From Doris montereyensis (Eukaryota; Mollusca; Gastropoda; Nudibranchia; Dorididae), in assembly GCA_037039925.1 (NCBI GenBank), contig JAXRKP010000627.1, forward strand, positions 67,501 to 131,500: 64,000 nt of DNA, read 5' to 3'. The notes below the pieces were generated by a model. The model did not search any database. It was not told the origin of the DNA and was given only the letters and a program-made list of their open reading frames with translations. Positions 24,989 through 37,372 of this stretch are shown one piece after another. Each line of letters opens with the position of its first letter. The stretch's first letter is position 1. Made by a program: the position numbers and the translations under genes.

Positions 24989-26562
24989 GAAGCAAAATTT
25001 GCACCCTCATGTTAACTAATTTAATTAACACCAACATTCAAATTTATAAACAAATTCTCATGTGTGAAAGCTGGGCAAATATAACAGCTTATTAGGACCA
25101 CTTTCTTCGACAGGATGATATTTTGAAAAACATGTTACAAGTTACATCATTATCCAAAGTTTATTTAGCCCTTCACTAGCCATTTTAAACAGAAAACGAT
25201 ACAGGCCTAACTAGTTTTAACCAACTTAAGTGTGAAATAACTCACATGAATAATGTTCTAGATGTTGTGATGTGTGCTAAAAGGGAAATATAATTGCAGT
25301 GTTTTTAATCAATGGGTTGGTTAATGTCTGTTAGTATAAACAAAATTCCACAAACTTTGATGAACTGGTACTGGTGGCGGTATCAATGATATTTCAAATA
25401 AATGTAGTAAGTAAGTTACTGACCAATTTTTGCATTTAATTTAAAAACTGCTTTCACTAAAATCAAATGTATCAGCATAATGATTACTTCTGCTAGTAAC
25501 TGTTTCATGCAAGACTGCTATAAGTCATATAGTTTTGAGTTTCTGTTTTATGTATGAGCATGCTCATTGGCACGTTTAGCTTAAGCCCACTGACATCTGT
25601 CAATCAGGCTGGTTCTAGTCCCATCACCGTGTCAAACATTTTATGAATGCAAAATTACCTTGTAAGTGTGAAACATTGACAACATTTTAAAAGGTGCACA
25701 AAAATGCCATGAAAGTTTAATTAACCATCCACTTCTACCATTGCTAGTCATTACTGATTTAATCACTGACAGAGAGCATCAATCCTATGTATATAATTCA
25801 AAATAACCAAGCTCATTTCAGTCCATCCAAGAATATTCAATGGGCAATAGATCATCATGTATATATGAAAAATGACATGGGAAATACCAAAACTTTTGCA
25901 ATAACAAGACACTTTGAATGAAATCCCCCTCCCCCCCCCCTCTTTAAATAGACCTATTGCATGCTTTTCATAAGACTATAGCCACTGGGAAGACCAAACT
26001 CAAAAAACAACCAGAAACTGAGGGGGAATATTTTTACATGGATTTAATGTTTCGAGAAATAAAACTTAAAAGTAAAAGCAAAAGGAGGGATGTCAGGTTT
26101 AACAAAAAAGATGGCTGTTCAAAACAAATGTATAATATTGTGTACCTAGTGTTTTTCTATTAATTAAGTAATTCTTTTGCTGGATGTCAACATGGTACCT
26201 CTAATTCTAATTTGCAGAACCCTAAATCTACTAGAACTGTAGACTGTAACAAAACCTCTGGATTAATGAAAGATTCAGTCTAGTTTCTAAACTCTTGTTA
26301 AGTAATATATCTCATTTCTACCACTTTATGTTCCTTGACTCGACGACTTAATCTCATCTAATTAATTTTACTATGGGGCTGTGTTCAGTCTGCCTATAAA
26401 TGGTGCTAATACTATACAGTATACAGTATACCATTTTAATTTTAAACTCCTGCTTATCTCTGCTTAGTGTCTGTACTAAAATGAGAAAGGAATTGATGGT
26501 ATGAGAAGCATTTTGGAACAAAAACAATTCACCAATGAACATGGCAAAACTATTTTGGTAAC

Positions 26563-26689
26563 GTTAAGGGCTTGTTTAGAAGTTATAAGAAAAGAAATCA
26601 ATATTATTAAAAAATTTAAGAAAATAAAATTTTAATGAGATATATGGTAAGAATCAAACAAAACATCAATCTTAGAACAAGCTTTGTTT
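26563..26689 (+). repeat. Direct repeat, copy 2 (127 bp)
   Basis: Partner of 24859-24988, differing by a three-base gap and a few substitutions. The sequence between the copies shows no LTR-element coding signal. Confidence 0.85.
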
Positions 26690-27360
26690 AATTCAAATCA
26701 TTTTACAAAGCTACATAAACAGTATCATCAGATTATTAACATTAACTTTTCAGTCAAAACTTTTTTTTAGAGAAAATACTGAATTCATATGTGCGCCCAC
26801 TTAACAAAAGGTCTGATTTCAGTACTGAAATTGAATAAAATATAGAAGAGTTTAAGTTAAATTGTAATGAAATGTTGTCAAGTAAGGTAAAGTAACAATA
26901 CCGCAGTGGACTTTGTTTTTTCATACACTTCTTATGTAATCTCTCTACTATACAAAAAAATGCAATGTTAATAAGCTTTATGTTAGAAGATAACAAATAT
27001 ATGATTTAAGAAGATAATTATTTCATTCCTGCATCTTTTTTAATCTGTTTCCTTGTTAGCCCTAACCTAACATTATGTTACCTCACAACAACAAAAAGAA
27101 TCTCGGTATGGAAGCTTATGAAAAGTTGACGGTAATTCATTTTATAAAATCTGATTGACCTGATTGCTACCAAAAAATTGCAATATTTCTTTTTACCATC
27201 GCAAAATAGATGATGCAATCATCAATACTTTTATGGCAATAAGGCAAATTGGCATCTGTTTATGAAAGACATTATAAAACTTATATCATATTAAAAAAGA
27301 ATCTGATAGGTTTACTCTCCTATTTTAAACAATTTTCTTGAAAGTGGAGAGGAAAAAGCT

Positions 27361-30300
27361 TTATGGATAATACTTTTGGAGGACTTGTTTTATTGCCTCT
27401 CTGAAAGGTGTCCGCTTTGTAGCACCCAATTGCTCCAATCTTGAGGAATCAAGACAACAGTCCATTGGTCTGGGTGCTCCTGTCGCAATTTGGGTATCCG
27501 CCACTAGATGACTGGAAGGAAGGCCAAAGACCTCGGCCATGGCCACAGCCATATCATATTTTGTCATCATTTCATTTCCGCTCCAATGAAAAATGCCGCT
27601 TTGTTGTGGATCCTAATTTTGTGAAATAAAACAGATACACTTTAGATGACACAGATTTCAAAATGTAACCATAAAATCTTCCAATAAGATACTATGAAGA
27701 ATTTGAAGTGAAGGGTTCCATGACAACGCGATATAGACCAAAATTGAAAAAAATAGTCAATGCCCCTGTGCTTTTCATTTTGAAATCTCTACCATATAAA
27801 CAATTTCCTCATTTCAGCTTGACAATTCGACGTTTTGTTACAAAATTGATTGTTTTTCACAAAACATGATTCATGCATTCTCTGCCAATCATAACTCATC
27901 AGATTTGCATTTTTTTTTTTTTTTTTTTTCAATAGCAGGCATTATCCTTGGTAGTTTTTAATACTTTGGACCTTTGTTCTAGTTTCTTTCTTCTGCATTT
28001 ATTATCACCCAAAACACCATGAACATGTTTAAAGAGTTAAATAAAAATCAGCATCGTTTTCTTTTGAATTGAAGAAGACAAGTAGGACTGTGTGGGAAAC
28101 ACTCTACTAAGGACTTGTCATCAAAGTATTAAAACTAAAACTAAGATGTGTTTGTGAAATAAATTTCCTCGTGTTTGTAAAGATCTTCATAAAGAAAGAA
28201 TCGCAGACGGATTACAAACCTTTAAACGACTCTCAATTAAGACCTTAAATGCCACGGCCAAGTCGCTACATAATGTTGGATATCTCTTCTCTCGGTGATT
28301 CATTTGTGCAGGCGAACTTGGATCCTTCACTTTTGAGAAGAGAATGGTAACAGCACTTTCCTCAAGAAATTCAACCTGATCAAATAAAACTGGAATCCTT
28401 ATCACAGCATTGTCTGAAATTAAACATTTGATAGAGCACTGCTTTAAACAATGAGAACTAGTAGAGCATCCATTGCATTTCTAAAATAACAATAGAAATA
28501 ATAATAACAACAATAACAACAATAATGATATATGTACACATAAATTTTAATTATCTCTATCATAATGGAATTACATGCATTTAAGCTTATTTATACTTCT
28601 TTTGAATATTTTATTTATGGGTGGCTATTCTGAAGGGAGAAAATGTTGGAACACCTAGTTACCACTGGAAAAATCAATTGGACAAGATCTTGAGGACGAC
28701 AAAGGGGAAAATATTCTGGATGGACTTGCAAGATTGCTGAAGACAAGGAACGTATAAGAGTGACCAGCGATCAAGGGGTGTGGGAGAATATGATCGTCGA
28801 CGCTACACAGCAAGACACTTGATTGATTGATCCTGTGGCCACTGATGACCCCAGGATTGCTTTACGTTAAGCAAAAATGCTATCATGGGGACATAGGTTG
28901 CATATGGGTTGCCTTACACACTATCCTGATACCACTGTAGATAGCCATTAAGTCTTGTCTTCTTAAAGTTACAAGCAACTTTCCTACTCAGTCGGTAATG
29001 GGCAGATACACAAAAAATTCCCTGTCCCCATTTAGAATATCATAAAAAATTTGTAAATTTCATTTAGAGGCATGTTGTTTCAATCATCATGCGTTTTGAA
29101 AAGTGCCTTTCTTGAGGCGGTGGATGCGATCAACATTCAATTAATTCTTTCATTTTTTTGCTGGCTGAGTCATGCATGAGCTGAGTAACAAAAACAAATG
29201 GACAACTGCTGCTGTCATCCGACTATCCCCAGGCAAAATACGATACAACCGATGGCCTCTTGATAGGCCTAGTAAAAAGTTATGAATACTATCAGGGCAC
29301 AACCAGAAGCCTATTGATAGTGAAAAAGTTCCAAAAGCTATCGAAATACAACCGTAGCCCCGGATTGCCTTAACCAGCGACCCCAGGATCCCTCCCTTTA
29401 TCTGTTATAGGATTTTCATTCCTGAGTGACAATTTTAACTCTAGAAACTAGTCCACATCTTAGGAGCTGTTATTCAAATACCTAACTCAGCCAGTAGGTT
29501 TGATTATTTAATAATGAAACATTATTAGGATAAAAGATTGCATCTAATTGATTTTACATCATACTTGGATTAGCCTTGAGAACTACTTGTTCGCCATTGG
29601 CCTTGCTCAAGCCATATTTATTCAAAGGGTTTGGCTCATCTGATGGTTTGTATGGAGGTTTGGTGCCATCGAATACGTAGTCTGTACTGACAAAAAGCAA
29701 GAAAGCTCCAATCTCATCTGCAATGCAATATAAGATCAAATTAAACATTGCATATCAGAGTAGGTAAACGCAAATTTTTATACTTGCAAATGTTTAAAAT
29801 TTCACATTAGAATGCTGCAAAGCACTAAATTTTTTTCAAAATATGATTCTGAAAGAAAAAGGATAATTGTATCCATGATTTTGGGATGCGATACACAACT
29901 CTATGATTGCTGGCATGTATCAACGCTGATCAAAGAAAACTACAGAATGAATAAAAAAACCAAAATCTGTTGTCAGTTTTGTTGTCTCCCTAAATTAACT
30001 CGCTCATTGCCATTACTGTCACATATCAGGGCCTGTGAATAGACAGTTGGCTGCCAAACTCTACAGGATACCAGTCTGACACGGCTTTTAGTCCCAAACT
30101 AGTGCTTTGTACCCATTTTGCGACTGGGTCGAGTGGGAAAATACGGGTTGAGTGTCTTTCCCAAGGACCTAACTTTGCTAGGATCCCAACCCGGAATATC
30201 ATGATTCCCAAGTCTAACCATTCAGCCACCAACACCATTATATCTTGAAGGAACTTGCCTCATTATGATTTTAAAATTTGGAAAATTTTAGACAGCATTT

Positions 30301-33131
30301 CCTTTAAAAGACATATGTACTTTTTGAGATTGATTAAAGGAAATCAAATTTCTGTACCTTGTACTGGAAATGGAAGAGTAAATCTGAAATACTGAACAAT
30401 CTAAATGGCAAAAGGATCCACTAAGAAGAAGAACAATCTTAATCAAACTGAATTCTTTTTTAACTGTCTTCATATCTTAAGACATGATGCCAAAAAAAGA
30501 CAATTCAATTAATTAAGTTAATCCACATGAAAGTATCTTTTGTTAAATTAAAAGCACACTGTCTAAATGCATGCTGTTACTGTTATCACTTGACAGAATT
30601 GTTATTATTCTCCATCCCCACTCTTTCCCCATTACGGACCTTCATTATAATAATAAGATTTGCTATGTTTTTATTTAATCCACAAAGACTAGGCTAACAT
30701 GATTACATTGATGAAACCTACACTGTCAGTCAATTTTTTTAAAGGGTTTTAATTTAAGCCAAATGTTTAAAAAAAACCCAAAGCGTTCTAGGACAAAATC
30801 ATGCAAGGAATGGTGATATCTATTAATCAGAATCAGAATAGATTAAACAAGAATTCAATTTAGAAAATAATCGGTTTATCAGGGCAACGCCAGGGACCTA
30901 CAGCTAGTATATGACAGACAATAGACAAACAATAAAATAATATTTCTCTAAATTACACCTATTTTCAACACAGACAAGTTGAAACCATAAAAAATTATGC
31001 TCTGCATAAAGGTGCTCCTTTCCTCATGGATAAATTACTGGAATGATAAACTTGCAACAACTGCAAATTAGGCATACTTGCAAGATCACACAGATTTTGT
31101 GTTGCTTGAACATTAAGGCAATGTGTTTTCTCTTCCTCCTTCTCTACCTTATCTGGCCTTCTTTCTGCAGCAGAATGAAGAATGACAGAGGCTGAAAGAC
31201 ATACAAATAAAAGTATGTATATATATATAAATAAATGTACCAATAAATCTTGAAATAAAACATTGTCAAAATATTATGCATGGTGTGTCTTTGTAATAAA
31301 GTATCTTCTACACAGAAGCCATAGTGATAGTGATAGTGAGACAAAATGCTTGCCATGCAAAATGAAGTGTGAATACAGTCTTAACTGTCCATAACGACCA
31401 AAGTGGCCGTTATGGACAGGTGTCATTCTGGACATGTTATAATATGGATGTATAGAATTTATCTAATTTAAAAAAACAACTATCCTTTCTGAGTTGTTAG
31501 TTAGAGAATGTGCATCAGTCCCCATTTTATACCCATCTTTTTGGAGATAAAATGACCATATATGGCAATGATACTGCAACACGATAAGCGGGATTGTGTA
31601 TTAATCGAGCAGATATGAAGTCTGTGCAAAGCATGTAGATAGCAATGCAAGACAGTTACTCAATCAGGGATTTTTTTTCAACACAGACAGTGATTGTCAA
31701 TGCCAGTGACATCAAAGCATGTAGAAAACAATGTATACCAGTCCTTTGATACGTAATATCAAAGAGTGCCATGAGCCATTATAGTCAACAGTAGTGGTCA
31801 TAGGATTCCAAACAATAGGAATGGGGAGCATTTTGCTCACTAGGCAACGCAATCCGTTTGTATGGCATGTGTTTCCATAAAGAAGAATGTCTGGACAGCT
31901 AGATACGATGATGAGGTGTGAAGTTGAGAACATCCATCTGGTTGTCTCGTTTTGATGACCAGCCGCCTATGCTTCATTTGTCTTGAGTCACAGACTGATA
32001 ATGGTAATGATTGGTTATGACCCAACAGTACAAGCGTCGATGTAGTAATAGTAGTGAAGTGGGTGGAGCCAGTGATGTAATGCTGTACCTAATGGTCGTT
32101 ATGGACAGGTTATAATAGCAATTAGTCGGTCAAATTAGGTGATCGCAGTCGTGGGACAGGTGGTCGCTATGGAGAGAGACAAAACATAGAAAAAACACAA
32201 GGCAGTCGATTGCTGGTGGTCATAAAGGCAGTTGGTCGTTCTGGACAAGGGGTCATTACAGCAGGTTGGACTGTAATCAAATTTAGACATGGGTGTGAAA
32301 AGTGTATAATATATTCACATAAAATATGATTATAATACATGTAGTAAAATCTAATAGGCTGGATTATGCATTTTCTTCTAATACGGCAATTAGTGATTTG
32401 TGACAACTACCTCAGGCTTTTCATGTGATAGTGATAAGAGTAATCACATGGAACATGCAATAAATCCCTTGGCACTTTTGATGAGCTGATTACTCAAAAT
32501 TCAAGGGTCTTGCCCACAGATCACCACTGGCGATGGACGCAGATGAACTAACAAATAACCATTCAAAACTTTTACAACTAAGAAATGGCAATTTTTGAAT
32601 TGTATACAAAGATAAATAAAGGGACATATTCATGGTCATAATCTTTAAGACATTTTTTTCTTGCAAAACAATAACACGAGGAGAAGCAAAAGTTCTTGAC
32701 CATGCTATGGCATATATGATAAATTATTTGTTTCCATCATTTGTTAAAACTATACATGATAGCCAAATTCTTTGCATATACTATAGTGGAAGTCGATTAA
32801 CAGATAATGTAATGAAACATATTTTTTATATTTACAGTTTGCTTATTCAACTATGCATGTGAAACACACCCACAAGACAAACAATTACAATTGGTTTATC
32901 GTTTCTTGAACACATTTTGGCTTATTTGATATCCAACATTCAAAGTACCTTGAAACTATGAATAACTTGTGACACTTGTTGAAAATCTGTGAGGTCAACA
33001 CGCTGCAAATTTTCCCCAACTCTTGAGAAAGCAAGGCCTAAAGTTTCCCAACCCGAATCACGTAAAAACTCTGCCAAACATGCTCTACCTAAAAGACCTG
33101 AAGCACCTGTGATTAAAATTCTTTGTGCCAT
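27361..33131 (-). CDS. MAT2B: Methionine adenosyltransferase 2 subunit beta
   Basis: Five coding exons on the minus strand: 33131-32949, 31191-31078, 29717-29565, 28413-28220, 27612-27361. The protein is an extended short-chain dehydrogenase-type fold: NADP-binding TGASGLLG in exon 1, AAERRPD in exon 2, STDYVFDGTKPPY and the YGLSK tetrad motif in exon 3, RIPVLFDQVEFLEESAVT in exon 4, FHWSGNEMMTKYDMA and RTPFREAIKQ in exon 5. The family protein is the regulatory partner of MAT2A, which makes S-adenosylmethionine in cytosol and nucleus. ATG 33129-33131 was chosen because MAQRILITGASG follows at once. Exon 1 ends in phase 0 but exon 2 needs phase 1, so one base seems missing near 31189. The C-terminus (KQVLQKYYP, stop 27361-27363) is about ten residues shorter than human. 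It is convergent with AASDH. Confidence 0.93.
28640..28835 (+). repeat. RTE-like LINE 3' tail
   Basis: Plus-strand frames give a tail ending MIVDATQQDT and a TTGATTGATTGA run, closely matching the LINE tail at 18527-18745 (NATQQGT). It lies in the MAT2B intron between 28413 and 29565, antisense to the gene. Confidence 0.55.
30022..30240 (-). repeat. tRNA-derived SINE
   Basis: On the minus strand: GTGGCTGAATGG (A box), then CCGGGTTGGGATCCTAGCAA (B box region), CTAGG-like body, CGACCCAGTCGCAAAATGGG and GACTGGTATCCTGTAGAG. Same family as 20985-21260. It lies within a MAT2B intron, in the gene's orientation. Confidence 0.75.
31374..32275. mobile_element. Pogo/mariner-like TIR element (non-autonomous)
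   Basis: The left end TACAGTCTTAACTGTCCATAA and the right end (inverted) TACAGTCCAACCTGC both begin TACAGTC at a TA. Internal degenerate inverted copies of 'GGTCGTTATGGACAGGT' occur near both ends. There is no transposase frame. It lies in MAT2B intron 1. The superfamily follows from the TA boundary and the end style. Confidence 0.6.
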
Positions 33132-33343
33132 CACTGATTACCTGAAAGAAAATAAGTTTTAATCATATTAATGATAATAATACAAATTTGCATAGTGCCA
33201 AAATCCACTAAGGTGCTTGATGGGCGCATCACAATAATTGAACAATACATTCAACAAGCTATTATCCAACCAAGAGTAATGAAATGCAATTCTAAAAAGT
33301 TCACTTTTCAGTCTTTGCCCAAAGAAGAAAGATCAGGGCTTTC

Positions 33344-33574
33344 TCAAGTTTTGATGTACAGAGAGTTCCAAATAAGAGGGGCTGAAATAGAGAAGAAGCA
33401 TTCAGAGAATTTTGTCTTAGACAGATTTTGTTTCAAAGCAACAGAATTTGAGGATTGCAGATTAAGAGATGGAGAGTAAGAATTCAAGAGGAAGCAAGGT
33501 AAACCGGTGCCATATTTGTGTAACCATTTGAAGACCAGATATGCTATTGCTACCTTGTACTCAATTCTCCTCAA
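33344..33574 (-). mobile_element. LINE polymerase C-terminal fragment
   Basis: The minus-strand frame encodes YSPSLNLQSSNSVALKQNLS and later FSISAPLIWNSL, matching the C-terminal signature of Jockey/CR1/L2 reverse transcriptases ('LRSS ... FSxxAPxLWNSLP'). It lies 210 bp upstream of the MAT2B start codon, in the same orientation. Confidence 0.65.
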
Positions 33575-34344
33575 TGGAGATTTTCCAAGACGGGTGTGAT
33601 GTGATTTGAAATTATTGTTTTAATAATGACATGGGCCGCTTTATTTTGGATCTTTTGAAATCTTTAGCTTGTAGTTTCAAGAAGACCGTGAAAAAGTGGT
33701 AGCAAAGTACTGTGCTGTGTTAAGCCTGCCAAAAGACACAAACATGCAATTACTGTAACAATATGCTACATACACACCATCTCTTCCCAGTACTCAGTGC
33801 TCCATAGCCAAGAATATACTCTATCTATGGCATGTAATATAAAAATGATGGGCCTTATAAGGGCATATGTGCTAGTCTACATTCCTCTAAGGCTACAGCG
33901 CTGAATGTAAAATGCAATTTTTTCTAAAATAATCTTTTAACAATAGAGCTCCATCCTAGCCATGTGATTTGGCTTTTGGAGTTGATTTGAGGTGGGTTGT
34001 GCTTAGTCACAAAGTAGTTGGTACAATTCAAGGTTAATATTCAATGAAATAATAAGGGAAAAAAACAGGGCCGGTGGCGGGAGTTGGTTACAACTGAGAA
34101 TTGGCAACAAGCCAGTTGATTTCTCACAGATTCTACTGTAAATCCTCTACAAAGGTGTGAACAAAAAAGCTACATTTGTGTGTAAGGGGCCTAAAATAAT
34201 GTTTGCATGGCCCATAAAAACAAATTTCAATACTAGAACCCCCAAGATAAAATTATGTCCATTTCACAAAAAAGGTGTGAAAGTGAAAGGATAATGTTAC
34301 AGTGTAGTTTGTTTATAATGTTGGACATCACAGAATTGGTTATA

Positions 34345-34575
34345 TATCATCTGTGTAACTGTCTAAACGTACAAGTCCACGCTATACGTGATTTAAGATT
34401 TGTCCTTCAATTGATCAAACACATGCTTCTTTCGTGTCTTTATACTATTGGAGGCCTTGAATCAATAGAAAGGCTCTATTCGAGCACATGATCTAAACGA
34501 AGATTTCCATTTATCTTCCCGTCTAGAAACTCTAATCTCGTATGTAAAGGAGCGTACTTGTTTGTTTCAGCTCTG
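34345..34575 (+). repeat. Dispersed repeat, copy 1
   Basis: Shares with 60830-61080 the ordered blocks 'CTGTCTRAACG', 'CTTTCGTGT', 'GAGGCCTTGAAYCAATAGAAA', 'AAACGNAGATTTCCATTT' and 'GAAACTCTAAYCT'. No coding potential. Confidence 0.7.
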
Positions 34576-36008
34576 ACAGTATAAGTCAATTTTGTGTTCA
34601 GCTGATTTTTTCTCCTATTAACCTCTTTCCAAAGACTTAAATTTAAAAAAAAATTGTATTCAATGATTTATTACGTTTTTTCCTTCTCGTGAACAATTAC
34701 ACCATGTCGACTTACATGTTTAGACACTTTCACCGACCACAATATATTGTGACTAGTGTGCAACATGCTTGCATCAGCATGTCTAAGGGACAAAGACATG
34801 ACCTGTTTAGATTATAGGTGAGTATAATTTCCGATTCTTACTGCCTCATTGAAACAATTTGATTGGAAAAAGATAAAGATGGATTTCTAGTCTGTGTCCT
34901 TGCACAAGTGCAGGCTCACCGACAGTACATGAAGATCTACATAATTTATTCCTCAGCAAGCCATTTCATTCCAACTCCCTGGAGAGGAGCTTAGAGTACA
35001 GCAGCCTGTTAGACACTTTGTACTAACGATCTGACAACATATTTCTCTACCTACAGCTGGGTAAATGATTGACATGTTTACCTGTGCCTGAGCATGAAGG
35101 ACCGTGTAAACTGATGTATGGTATAAGTATAATGCGTGCAAGGGGAAGAAGAGTGGGGCAGAGAAGTTGGAAGGTTGAATGTGACTTTGAATATTTGTAA
35201 GGCTTGTAACAATGTTTCCTCTAAGTTGGAGGCATGAAAGGGAAAAAAAAGTGCGCACAGTTGAGAAATGTCTGCTCACAAGAATAAAAAAACCTTTTCT
35301 TGTCTAAGGTCCATTCTCGTGCACACAGTGCACAAAATTGGGATTTTGTTGTGAAACTTTGCACAACACCAAATAATGTGCACACAGACAAGAGCAAAAT
35401 TAGAGTGAAGGTCTATCTTTTCTTTGTTTATGATATATAGTTCAAACGGTTTCATATTTTAAACTCAATCCCTTACTTTTTCAGCCAATTACAAATGTAT
35501 TAAAAGATCAGTCATCAATTAGGTTAGAGCCTTGTGATGTGGATCCAAGGCAATAATTTTGTTAGTAGGCATACAAAGCACACTACAATGGGAGTGTGCA
35601 AAAGTTGGAAAAAAAGTCTTCTTTCGACATCATGAAAAGTCATGAAATCTGCGAAAAATATGTTATCATTATGATTTGTATTAATCAAACACATTTTGAA
35701 TGCCAAAGCAGCTTCGTTTTGTTCATTTAATAAAGACCCATTTAGTGTTTTCCGTCGTAGAACCACATGGTTTCAATACCTGCTCACATTTTATGCCTTG
35801 GCAAACATGTCCTGTCAGTCAAGCCCAGCTATATGAAGTGTAACAAAAAGGTTGGAAGCAGTTTTATCATAGTATTAAATCACCCACAGCTTTTACATGT
35901 TTACATACAAGAAAACATCTATTGAAGTTTCAAAATATTGGAAATTTAAAATGATATCACTTTTAAGGATAGAAATGTAGATCCTAAATAGATAAATCAT
36001 TGTTCTTG

Positions 36009-36698
36009 TACTTAGAACCTCTCCAATCGGGAAATCTTGGTGGATCATAAAATCGTCTCAACTTGCTGGATTTCCCGATTACCCAGGACCTAAGTATTTT
36101 GGTTCTTTATGTCTTTCTCTCTGTTCATCGATTTGTCTGTCTATCTGTCTTTCTCTGTGTATCTCTCTCTCTCTCCGTATATATATCTTCCTCTGTGTAT
36201 CTCTCCCTCTGCCTGTCTCTTTCTCTCACACACATTCTCTCTCCCTGTCTGTCTCTCTCTAACAATTGATTGTAGCCACAAACCAGTTGATAAAATCAAA
36301 CATGGCTTGCATCGGTGGTCACTCATAATTGAGCTTTATTTGATGATAGTAAGGTACGACACGCACTCAAGAATGCATTGTGGATGTTAAATCTCCTCAC
36401 GGGCTCATCCTTGAGATTGACAGGTTAAGCGGGCAAAGAAAGACTATGACAGTGCAGGAGTCTGCTTTCTATGCGCCGCCCTGTGCCAACACCGTACCAT
36501 ATTGGTAACTTGACAATCAATGTCTGATTTCACACCTTCGTAATGGATACCTGGTATGTTTGGCTTATAGCACGATAAATTATCCCGATTGGCCGGGGAC
36601 CTTTCCCGTTTAGAAAGGTAAAATACATAGAAAAAATGCCGTTCCCTTGGATTTCTTCCCGATAGGCCGGGCTTCCCGATTTGAGAGGTTCCACTGTA
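36009..36698. mobile_element. Pogo/mariner-like TIR element
   Basis: The left end (from 36009) contains GAACCTCTCCAATCGGGAA. The right end, inverted from 36698, reads TACAGTGGAACCTCTCAAAT then CGGGAA. Both ends abut TA. Several subterminal CCCGAT/ATCGGG words repeat inside. It contains a CT-rich stretch and no transposase. Confidence 0.65.
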
Positions 36699-37278
36699 TT
36701 ACTCTTAGTATAGACCGGAAACTGAGCTGTCCATAAAATAAGCGAGAAAGGCAGTATGATTATTAACCCTACACGCATTCTGGCTAAAGATTTATCAACT
36801 GGATATTCTCAATATAGACATATTAAGTTACATAAAATGTATGATATTTGAATTTTCTATATCTTCCTGAGAACTGTGTTTGACCAAAAGCACCAATTAT
36901 AATTCTACAAAGATAACTGTTTCTTTCAAATACTATCTAAATCTACATCTGTTTTGATTGCTGAAGCCTAGAGTTTAATGCATCATTCCAAGTCAGAGCG
37001 CATCAGCTATTCTTTATTTTTTTTAAAATCTTAAATTTTTAAACATAAGTTGCAGTTATTGTATTTATGTGTGTATATTCTATCTTTGTAGAGGCAAATC
37101 TTTTTTTACTCTCAATTGTCGAGACTGAGAGTGATAATCTTGTTTTATGATCTTCATCAAAAGATGAATAATAATCGATAAACAAAATTTCCTGTTGGGA
37201 ATCTCTGTTCATTTACAGTTTCAGTATGGTTATGGAGAGATTTGTACATATAATTGAGATTGCCTACAGCTCTAAACT

Positions 37279-37372
37279 AATATATATTATATATATATTA
37301 TATATATATATTATATGTACAATTGTTTGTTAATTATTTATATATATATATATATATCTCAATCATACTAAA
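37279..37372. repeat. AT-dinucleotide microsatellite pair
   Basis: Two imperfect (AT)n runs separated by about 25 bases containing GTACAATTGTTTGTTAATT. It may form a hairpin. Confidence 0.85.

Larger units (their letters stand above)
20838..27360. other. Convergent intergenic region between AASDH and MAT2B
   Basis: It contains SINE and LINE fragments (20985-22060), a YY1-like motif (22433), one palindromic-repeat copy (23370-23520), a 133-bp tandem array (23638-24139) and a pair of 130-bp direct repeats (24859 and 26563). No convincing protein gene is seen. The remainder is AT-rich unique-looking sequence and may include MAT2B 3' UTR; I find no certain polyadenylation signal for MAT2B. Confidence 0.6.

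Noticed and set aside
24859..26689. LTR retrotransposon with 130-bp terminal repeats
   Set aside because: No TG...CA ends, primer-binding site, polypurine tract or coding remains between the repeats.
36063..36390. Ser/Leu-rich frames, possible signal peptide protein
   Set aside because: CT-rich interior of a TIR element with no conserved motif.
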